From: Apricaphanius iberus
Lineage: Eukaryota > Chordata > Actinopteri > Cyprinodontiformes > Aphaniidae
Length of the DNA: 64,000 nucleotides
Reading direction: 5' to 3'
Assembly: GCA_028564705.1 (NCBI GenBank)
Contig: JAPXFQ010002820.1
Coordinates: 174,501-238,500, forward strand
A model generated the notes under the pieces. The model ran no database searches. It was given only the letters and a program-made list of their open reading frames with translations, and was not told the origin of the DNA. Positions within the stretch are counted from its first letter, which is position 1, and every line of letters starts with the position of its first letter. A program made the translations under genes and the position numbers. Below, piece after piece: positions 55,800 to 64,000 of the stretch.

Positions 55800-57336
55800 G
55801 AGGGGAAACTTTTTCTAGCCGTCCCCGCCTACTATACAGCACCATTTATTTTTTTGTCGGGCTTGTGAACGCATTTCTTCCTCAAGGAGCGATGAACAAG
55901 GGCCAAACTCCACCGGCAAAATGTGAAGCCATCCAGGAAGTAGCAAAAATTGCAGTTCCTCCCTCATCCGATTGGGGCTGGCTCCAAAAATGAGCAACTT
56001 CCCATTGACTCCCATGTTAAAAAGGCCAACTTTACAGCAAAAATAAACATGTTTGCAGCCTGGTTCAAAAAACCATTTTAGGTTAGATAGTTCAGGTTTA
56101 TCGTCATGACAACTCTGAGGGGGGTGAAAATTTTTCTAAGTTCTCTGTTTATTTGTAATTTAATCTTGAATTTATTAATAATTGGGGGCGTGTCCTTTTG
56201 ATTGACAGGTCTGTCTAGGCTAAAGCTGGTGGCTAACTGTAGCTAATAGCTTGATCCGTAGTCTGCTTGCGGAGCTCTTCACAGTCTGGGACTAACGTAA
56301 AGACTTCAGTCATTTGGTGTTTCTGAACTCCACTATCAGTTGCCTCTGCAGTTTTTATTCGGTCTTGGATGTTAATCTGCAATTATTGGACAAAGACGGC
56401 TTGCTGTGGTGTTGATTACAGTAACAGACCGTCCAAGAAGTTTATGCTTTGGGGGGAGGCTTTATACCGGCTGAAGCTTCATCAGCTGTGGGGGGGTCTC
56501 TGTCAGGTGGCCGAGAGGAATGCTGTTCTGGTCAGAGCTTTTATCTCTTTATACACGCGAGTTGGAGCTGGCGACCAGTCGGGTAGCGGCAGAGCAGCAA
56601 AGTCGGCAGGACCGAGAAGCCGCGGCATCAGAGAGCGGGAGACGGCTAGATCAGGATGCAGACAAGATGGCGGCGGTGGGAACCACCCAGTTGGCTTTAT
56701 TTTTGGTCTTCAGAAACCTATGGGTGACGTCAACAAGGGTTTGTCTATTTATAAATACAGTATACGGCAATATTATATTGAGGTACAGCTCGTAGAATCC
56801 TCTAGAAACGCACGGAAAAAAAACACAGCAGCCTTTTTTGTTGTTTTCCTACGCCTAATTGTGTTCAAAATCGGCAAAAGAACAGATTAGATAAATTATC
56901 CTTTCAATATAAAGCATGTAGTGGCCAAACGCTGCATTGACTACTGATTACAGATGCATACGCTATCCGTTGACGGAGACGGATAGTTAAAAACTGGGCC
57001 TCTACTCCGTGTGTCCTTGCATAGGTGACAGAGAGCCCTTGCTGAATTAAGAGAGACGAGGAGACAACAGAAGGATTACATAAACTGTTAAAGAATGTAT
57101 TTATTAAATGACAGTTATATTCTGAAAAAGTGAGGAAGCCTGGCTTCCCTTGGCCTCTGCAAGAAAACGCCACTGGTCACTAAATGGGATTGTCTTCCTG
57201 CTGTTTACTGCACTATAGAATTTATAATCCGCACACCGCTTCTTCCGGATGTACTAAATTTCAATTTAGATTACCTGGCTCCTTGTTAATAGCCAGCCCC
57301 CCCCCGGGTCGCGATGCAAAGATTATAAGATCTGCA
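55800..57336. other. Gene-free, repeat-like stretch
   Basis: 55830-56150 looks like a dispersed repeat (ctccaaaaatgagcaacttcc, cagcctggttcaaaaaacca). 56200-56700 is GC-richer with gacaagatggcggcgg at 56660, but no supported exon. Confidence 0.35.
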
Positions 57337-57344
57337 TATTTATC

Positions 57345-58380
57345 TAAGGATGTCTCCGATCATGTGATCAGAAATCGGCCCCGATCACATAGTTTCAGAC
57401 TCGATCGAAATACCTCCCGATCAGGACTCATACATACCTGTCAGTTTTTTAATTCCTCATGGGTGGGGCTATTGTCTATCTCTACTCTTATTCAATAGTA
57501 TTTATCTTTTAGTAACTTTAAAAAATATGCAATATAAACTAGCTGAACAGAGAGCTACTTAATAAGGTGAGATTAAATAGTTGCAGTTAGAAACCACCTG
57601 CTGCGGATTCTGCTCCACATGGAACCTTAATGCATGTCCGTGTGTTATCAAACAGTGTCGGATTACACACGGACAGGATTGCTGCAGAGGTTTTTGTCAT
57701 CAGGTTTGATTTTTGCCTGGGACAGATGACTTCTCATGGGGTTTCAAGTGTATTTCTGAATTCTGTATCTATGCGCTGCCGCACTGGAGACTGTAATTAC
57801 GCGTTGCTTCAGCCCAAGTTTTAAAGTGACGAAACAGTTCTCCAATTAAACCCATCAGAAGTCTACAAGATTCTGAACGAACAGTTTCCGGAACCGTAAA
57901 CTACGCTTCAACTGCAGAAAAACCTACGGTAGGAAAGAAGCAGCTGTAGGTGTTTGGCACATCGTAGCGCGTCTGACCAACCGTAAAGGCTGCTGTAACG
58001 CACCGAAGTCTCTCACAGAAACTTGTAGTAAGCTTCCAGTCAGCCATATGCCGAAAGTGTCCAGGAATCTTTTGTTTAGTTAATTTATTTACCTGGAATC
58101 TGTGTGTAAAGTTGAAAATATCTGCGCATTTCCAACACGTAGTCTGTTCATATTGATCTATAAAAATGACCGACAGCCTTCAGATTTTCTGGTCAAATCC
58201 AGAAAACATTCAGTTCAGACCCCTGATATGTATATACAGTACATTCTCATTATTAAGTTTATTTTAGCTGAGGTACTATTTTGAAAGACTTTTTTATGTA
58301 TAAGGGACTTGGTATCGGCAGATAATCAAAATCAAATAACTCAGACTCGTGGGCAAAAAAACCTGATCGGGACAACCCTA
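57345..58380. mobile_element. Non-autonomous hAT element
   Basis: Ends TAAGGATGTCTCCGATC and, in reverse, TAGGGTTGTCCCGATCAGG. Both sides carry the perfect 8-bp duplication TATTTATC (57337-57344 and 58381-58388). Subterminal cgatc-rich repeats (57357-57425) are typical. No intact transposase frame. Confidence 0.9.
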
Positions 58381-58659
58381 TATTTATCTTTGTTTATACA
58401 TTTTGGTTCACATTTTGTAGTGAGTTATCGATGCGTTAAAGTGCACATTATTCAGTTAAACTAATGTTTTCGGGCCGAAATTAATGCTAGCTCGTTAGCG
58501 CAAGTACGTCTGTAGATCTCCACAACATCATGATGGGATAAAGTGCCGTTATGGGCAATTTTGCCATCATGCATTACGTCGCAAGCCATGAGAGGGTGAC
58601 ACAAGGAAAATATCTGCAAAGTTGCTGAATGTGTCTAAGCGTATTAAGAACCTGAAGCA

Positions 58660-59080
58660 GTTGGGAGACGTTAGCCTTTCTTTAATCTTATGTCATATGA
58701 TCCTACATAGATTATGAGCTTTTTTTATCCTGGATGAAGACCAGTGATAGAAGAGAACACCACCGGGATTTGGCCTATAGTGTACTTTGGGTAGCTGTAA
58801 ACACTAGTGTTTTTGCTACAGTAGATGTCGATCCCATTTACTGAACCATCAAGAACTATCAGAACCTTGGCTGGGGAGGTTTTTACTTTATTATGTGTCC
58901 TCTTCACAGTTCTTGATGTTTTCCTAGTTTCTGGGTGCTGCGTCATCTTTGATTGTAGGATTTCTTCTTTCTCTGTTTTTTGTGTCTGGATTTCTCCTGC
59001 TAACCTTGACAGTTCTCAGTGAGCATCCTCTTTCAGGGAGTTGAGGGCTGTAAATCTTTTTTTAAAGAGATTCCAGGGGG
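58660..59080 (-). pseudogene. SGNH-hydrolase-like LINE ORF1 fragment, second copy
   Basis: The minus strand reads KRFTALNSLKEDAH, a stop, a charged linker, then VLIVLDGSVNGIDIYC, TIGQIPVVFSSITGLHPG, a stop and KKLIIYVGSYDIRLKK. These are the GDS-like and HVGTNDI-like blocks of the LINE SGNH domain, related to the relic at 18270-18640, both with the GDS serine motif altered. Confidence 0.55.
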
Positions 59081-59439
59081 GCAGAGAGCACTTCCTTTGG
59101 GTTGGAGCCTTTTTACTTTAGTTTTTTTCTTCCTAAGAGCCGGTTCAGATGTATTTTTGACGCAGTTTAGAGCTGGCCAGTGTTCATCATAGTTTGAGTG
59201 AGGTGTTCTTCAAGTTCTGTCCCTAATTGATGGAATAGTGTTATGTGGCTTCTGAGTGAGAACGGACCAAGTGAGCATTAGGCTGCCAGGTTCTTGTTCC
59301 TTCCGTGTCATCGGTAGTGTTGTCTCTTTTATGCTTATTCATGTAGATTTTGGCTTCCGTACTTTGGAGCAGTATTTCCAAGTTTTTGGCTGTGCAAAAC
59401 GGTATATTGTTAATCCACAGTCATTCATTCTTTCAAATG

Positions 59440-60440
59440 TCCTTTAACCTCTTAAGCCTGGTATCCCCCCAAAAATTTAAAATCGAAAAAATCATAAATC
59501 GACTAATTTCTGACTTATATATACATATTTAATACCAAAATTTCAAGCTCGGTCTCCTCTACAAATGTATCCATTGCAATGTTATATCAACCAGACACAG
59601 TTTCAAACAGCAGCCAAAATAAACAACTAAAACATATAACTATATCTGTCACAAAATGTTTTTTGTGTTTTTATTTCCATAATAAAAAAGCCAGCGCCAA
59701 AACATTCGCATCACAAGAAAGCCAAGAGCTAGCTGAATCCATCCATGTAAAGTTTCATTTCGAATCATCAAAATCTTCAGTCCGGCACTCAACAAAACAA
59801 TTAACAAGCAAGTAAAATCTGTCTTACCTATGCCATTATCTTCATAAATAGTTAATTCGAAATGAAAACGGTGTATTTTATGTACTACTGTAACACAGAG
59901 AAGCCATTTCGTGTTCTGAGAAGCAACCAATCAGAGCGTAGGATAGCTCAATGCGGAAACCCCATCTGTGCGTCACAGCCTGTGTCCTTCTGTATTATTC
60001 CTTGTCATTGGTTGGGGATTCTGGCCAGCTAAGAACGGGTGTTATCATAGGTTTCTGGGGACTCTCTGCTTTTCAATGAGTTAAGGTATGTCAAATGGGA
60101 TAAAGTTAGCGAAGCTGATTCAAAGTACGCAAAGAGCATCGAGGAGATTCTCCTCTCGTTTGTTATCCTCTTTAACTTGAAAAATTAGTGTTCACAACTA
60201 AGTTTTGTGAAGTTTTTATTAAACTTCATTTTAATTACCAAATATATAATAGGATCCCAAATTTTCAATTTCATTTATTCTATATTTGACTTATGTACCA
60301 AATTGTGCCAAATTTGGCACAATTGGATTCCGCATATACTTTTTTCAACCATAACCTTCAATTATTTGTTATTGCAGACACCAACAGTTGGTCTAAACTC
60401 AAAAAAGTGAGTAGTTACTTTTTATGATTTATATTTGCTT
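59440..60440. other. Gene-free AT-rich stretch with a perfect palindrome
   Basis: A 24-bp palindrome lies at 60301-60324. 59450 (ttaacctcttaagcc) and 60095 (reverse: accttaactcattgaa) could be worn inverted ends of one element. No gene is supported. Confidence 0.35.
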
Positions 60441-60451
60441 CTTTACAATGA

Positions 60452-60905
60452 AAAAAAGCTATATCGCTATATATAAATATCAGCTCCTCTCTGACAGCTT
60501 GGTGGGAATTTCTTAAAATGACAAAGACCTCACTAGTCCCATGCAGGCGTACACCGATCTGGAATAACCCGGATATTTTACAAAAAAAATGCATGATCAA
60601 CTTTCCAAGCTGGAGTTGTAAAGGAATTGAATACTTGGAGCATATATTTGATGGAACAGACTTTATCCAATTTAATACATTGGTAACACAATTCGGAATT
60701 AACAAGAATAAATTCTTAGAATACAAACAAATTAAATCAATTATAAAAAATAAATTTAGGCTCAATACAGTTGATTTACAAATTCCAGGAAAAGTTTTAA
60801 CCCTCCCAAACTGCTATCTAAAATATACAAAACATTAAATAGAATAGATGAATCAATAGCCCTTCCTATTTCAAAATGGGAGATGGACTTGTCCATCTCA
60901 ACTGG
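60452..60905 (+). pseudogene. L1/Tx1-like LINE ORF2 C-terminal fragment
   Basis: The frame gives TAWWEFLKMT, TPIWNNPDILQKKCMINFPS, WSCKGIEYLEHIFDGTDFI, FLEYKQIKSIIKNKF and, after a frameshift near 60805, LLSKIYKTLNRIDESIALP and ISKWEMDLSIS. This is the region beyond the reverse transcriptase in fish L1/Tx1-type LINEs. Upstream domains are absent (5' truncation) and downstream the frame runs into GC-rich DNA. Confidence 0.75.
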
Positions 60906-63143
60906 CTTTTCCATCTCACCGGGCTGGTTCTTGTCGCTTGCTTCCCGGTGGCCCCTTGCCGCGTCGGCGAGCGGCCGCGGCGGGTGGCCGGCATCTCCGG
61001 GCCCGATCGGCTATATTGGCACTGGACATGGCTCCTGGGTCTTGGTCTTAGCGCTCGGGGGGGTGCTGAGATGGGGGCCTCTGGCCGGTGTTGGTCGGCC
61101 TCCGCGGTGACTGACCGGTTGGTGGGGTGTGGGCTGGTGGGTGGAGGTGCTGGGTTCTATTGCCTCCCGGCCATCGGGCGGTAGTAGCAAGGCTGGAGGA
61201 TGTCGGCCTGGGGGTTGGCCGCCTGGGGCTTCGGTCTGCTCACGAGCCTGGCGCTTCGTGTCCGGGGTACCCGAGTCGCCGGGTTCCGGCCTCGGCGCGG
61301 GGGCCCTCGGACGCTGGTGGTGCCTGGGGTGTCTCTTATCGGCGGGGAGGCTTTTTACCATCTAGCACATGCGTTCTTTTTAACGGGGTGCGCTTGGGAC
61401 GGGAGGGGGGAGGGCGTGGAGGGGGAGGGGGGGCTAAACTCAACCTGGGTGTCTAGTGACATGTGTTTTGTTAGCAGTGTGAATGTGTTGGGGGCTGGCG
61501 GGGTTGGCAATGGTCACCCCAGTTATTTTCTCCCCATCCCCGTTGCCTCTGTCCACCTGCTCCTTCATTCTACCATTCACAAGGCCTTGGGACGTGGGCA
61601 CGTCACTGGGGTGCGGGATGGAGCTTCCGTCTTCGCTACCCGGTGGCGGCCTGGGTCCCAATTTTATTGAGCAACTTAGACACTTACACTTGCAACATTT
61701 ACATGGAACGCACATGTAGGGACCTGGGGGTGGGGCGCATTGGAGCTGGGGGCGGGACCCCTTATGGGGGGCCCCTTATAGGGGGCCCGTTGTGGGGGGC
61801 CTCGCCTGTGGTGCCGGCACCCGCCGTTTAAATGCATCTAGACACTGAGGGCCCGGGGGGGGAGATGGGGGTACCCGGCAGTATTCCCATGTCCCACCCC
61901 TCTGTTTTAAGTGCACATTAGAACAACACGCAACAACACCACATTGAGCGGGGGGAGAGAGGCTGGGGGGTCTTTCCACACCCCTGTTCGTTGGACCATC
62001 AGGGGTCGGAGCCCGGGTAGAACATCAGGCCGTCTGGTCGGGGTCCTGGGCTGGTGGGCTGCTCTTGCCGGTGTGGGGGCCTTGGCGGTCTGCTTGTCCC
62101 CATCCTGGTGGGCAAAGGGGTCTGTCTCCCGTCCTTTTTTTGTATGTCCTGTATTTGTAAGAATGTGTACGCATGAGAGGGAGGGTACGTATGAGTGTCT
62201 CTGTCTGTCTATGTCTACCTGTCAGGTTGGGTGTTTGGCTTCCCTCTGGCCTGGTGCGTCTTCTTCCCCTCAGTTACTCCCCGTCGGTGATGGATGCTCC
62301 TGCCCGCTGGTTGATGATGGCTCTCGATGCCTGGGGCCGGGGGTCCCATTTGCGGCCCGCCTCGGTCCTGGTGCATGTCCGCCGGGTCCTGGGTGGTCCG
62401 GTGTGTCGGGCGGCCGCTGTTTCGGGCCGACGTCCTCCTTGGATTGACTGGGGCACCTCTTAAGGGGGGCCCTTGTTGGCTGGTCCCTGGTTGGGGCCCC
62501 GCTGGGGGGCGGGGTGTCCCTGGTCCCCGTGGCCTCCGGGTACTGATCCGGGCCCGCCCTGGCGTAGCCGGTTTCCGGCGGAGCCCGTGGGCTCGTCACT
62601 GCAATCTCTCGGGCCCCAGCATTGCGGTGGGTGTTCCCCTGGGGCTTCCATCTGTTCCTCTCTTGGTGGGTGATCGGCCCTGCGCTGAGCCGCCTGTGGC
62701 CTCTGTACTCTGTGGGACCCCCGATGCATACATCTCTTGCCTCCTCCATGTCTGTGTCGGTTCCTGTAGGACGGATTGACGGTTCCTTACACCAGCTATC
62801 AATCACTTGCATGGGGAAACCTTATTCAGACCTGCATGCTCGCACACACATAGGTGTGGGGACATTGGTGTGGACGGACATATCTTAAGCTGAGGTTATC
62901 ATCATTAGTTAGTTGTTCACAGGAGGTTACCAGAAACATTTGTATTATGTTCATTAATCAATGCTTGTGTGTAAGTATTAGTAATCACTATTAATGATTT
63001 TTCATACATATACATCAAGTGGCGTACTACACCACTACGTAATACTCTGCTTGGGAAAGTAAAACTGTTGGGCTTGTACTTGGTACTCAGACACCAATTC
63101 TAAGTAGCATACTGCTAGACAGGACACGTAAAAAAAAAAAAAA
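60906..63143 (+). mobile_element. GC-rich 3' tail of the L1/Tx1-like LINE, ending in poly(A)
   Basis: 60906-62890 is strikingly G+C-rich with long G runs on the plus strand, unlike the AT-rich surroundings. It follows the truncated ORF2 directly, returns to AT-rich sequence at 62890 and ends in a 14-A run (63130-63143). I read it as the element's 3' UTR. Many overlapping frames are open because of base composition; none looks like protein. Confidence 0.5.
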
Positions 63144-63339
63144 GCTGCTCAGCTATCTATAATGTATATTTTTCTTCAGGCGGAATTCATATTTTCTGTC
63201 TTTCAATCTCAATTACTCATGCCCACTATGATTTTTTTGAGAATTTTCACATTCACAGTATCCACAAAGACCTTCCCATTGTATGAGAGCAACTTGAACA
63301 TTTTAGACCTTTTGCAAGCTGTAAAAAGCCTTCAATAGT

Positions 63340-63625
63340 ATAATGGTACATTCAGACCAAAGACTTTGTCAGCGTCAGCAAAGTCAACATTACATGCTAA
63401 GTCTACGGCGGAGGCCGTTGGAGGAGCATCACGGTCTCTGCGGCGCTTTGTGAGCTTTGGCTCTGTCAACTTTTCAAGCTTTTCATACTTCAAAGCTCAT
63501 AAAGCCAGCAGCGCTGAAGTTCAGCTAGCTGAACTTTTGACGGTGCTGATGGCCCTGAAGCGGCGCGTTAACCAATCAGAGCTTATAATTGTAGCGATGT
63601 CACTAAACGTATTTTGAATGTAGCG
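63340..63625 (+). mobile_element. Partial copy of the 33602-34363 Harbinger-type element
   Basis: Shares the terminus tggtacattcaga, gtcagcgtcag, gttcagctag-tgaacttttga and aaccaatcagagc with the intact copy, in the same order, and stops at the (TA)n tract. Confidence 0.65.
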
Positions 63626-63628
63626 GGA

Positions 63629-63650
63629 TATATATATATATATATATATA
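63629..63650. repeat. (TA)n microsatellite
   Basis: The ta run joins the Harbinger-type fragment to the Tc1 element; its last TA may be the Tc1 target site. Confidence 0.85.
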
Positions 63651-64000
63651 CACACTACCGTTCAAAAGTTTGGGGTCACCCAAACAATTTTGTGTTTTCC
63701 ATGAAAAGTCACACTTATTCACCACCATACGTTGTGAAATGAATAAAAAATAGAGTCAAGACATTGACAAGGTTAGAAATAATGATTTTTATTTGAAATA
63801 AGATTGTTTTTACATCAAACTTTGCTTTCATCAAAGAATCCTCCATTTGCAGCAATTACAGCATTGCAGACCTTTGGCATTCTAGCTGTTAATTTGTTGA
63901 GGTAATCTGGAGAAATTGCACCCCACGCTTCTAGAAGCAGCTCCCACAATTTGGATTGGTTGGATGGGCACTTCTTGCGTACCATACGGTCAAGCTGCTC
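63651..64000 (-). mobile_element. Tc1-like transposon, cut by the window edge
   Basis: The terminal repeat CACACTACCGTTCAAAAG continues tttggggtcaccc, a known Tc1 type in fish, next to TA. The transposase runs off the right edge on the minus strand. Confidence 0.85.
63815..64000 (-). CDS. Tc1-like transposase, C-terminal part
   Basis: The last 61 residues of a Tc1/mariner transposase, read into the window from the right, with stop at 63815-63817. Recognisable family words are KLWELLLEAWGAISPDYL, LTARMPKVCNAVIAANGG and FFDESKV. The catalytic DDE residues lie outside the window, so activity cannot be judged. No stop or frameshift occurs in the visible part. Confidence 0.8.
   Translation of the reverse strand, partial: EQLDRMVRKKCPSNQSKLWELLLEAWGAISPDYLNKLTARMPKVCNAVIAANGGFFDESKV

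Noticed and set aside
59440..60100. Possible piggyBac-like element (ttaacc...ggttaa-type ends)
   Set aside because: The ends match only loosely and no TTAA target duplication or transposase could be shown.
60876..62888. Many overlapping frames on both strands in the GC-rich block
   Set aside because: Stop codons are rare because of base composition. The peptides are Gly/Pro/Arg-rich without domains, and no frame is continuous with the LINE protein.

Overview
The window looks like nuclear DNA from a ray-finned (teleost) fish. It is AT-rich with large gene-free stretches, has GT-AG spliced genes, and is packed with fish-type mobile elements (PIF/Harbinger, hAT, Tc1, L2-like and L1/Tx1-like LINEs, Penelope-like pieces, MITEs). 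There are no operons, bacterial ribosome sites or CRISPR arrays.

The host content is a tandem cluster of C2H2 zinc-finger genes, all on the + strand. Three long zinc-finger exons lie at 497-2413, 19487-21196 and 35637-37502. Each sits just behind a conserved splice acceptor and shares an acidic N-terminus with repeated SUMO-type (psi-K-x-E) motifs, two degenerate fingers, and 11-14 regular fingers. Three related first-exon/promoter segments lie at about 10390-10712, 25570-25795 and 50095-50415. The simplest reading is a repeated gene unit: short GC-richer first exon, 9-10 kb TE-filled intron, single large zinc-finger exon. The first copy lacks its first exon inside the window; the last first exon would serve a gene beyond the right edge. 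The first copy is decaying: its fingers are nearly uniform and a linker deletion frameshifts its end.

Only one mobile element looks capable of activity: a 4.15 kb Harbinger at 4305-8455 with TIRs, a TAA target duplication and two convergent spliced genes (Myb/SANT-like protein and HARBI1-like nuclease). The rest is debris, often with clear boundaries. It includes a ZBED-type hAT (14623-17997) with a perfect 8-bp target duplication, non-autonomous hATs (52911-54030, 57345-58380 and smaller ones), Tc1 pieces (13474-13921 and the right edge), and an almost full-length L2-like LINE (39374-44410, minus) with a solo LTR inside. There is also a second decayed LINE in the third gene's intron (30811-35100, minus), an L1/Tx1-like LINE end with an unusually GC-rich 2 kb tail (60452-63143), and nested MITEs.

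The most unusual signals are two copies of a hammerhead-ribozyme-like core (4023-4064 minus; 51077-51117 plus) in Penelope-like repeats, the clean nested-insertion chronology inside duplicated introns, and the SUMO-motif-rich N-terminus shared by the zinc-finger paralogs. All assignments come from reading the sequence; no database search was run.
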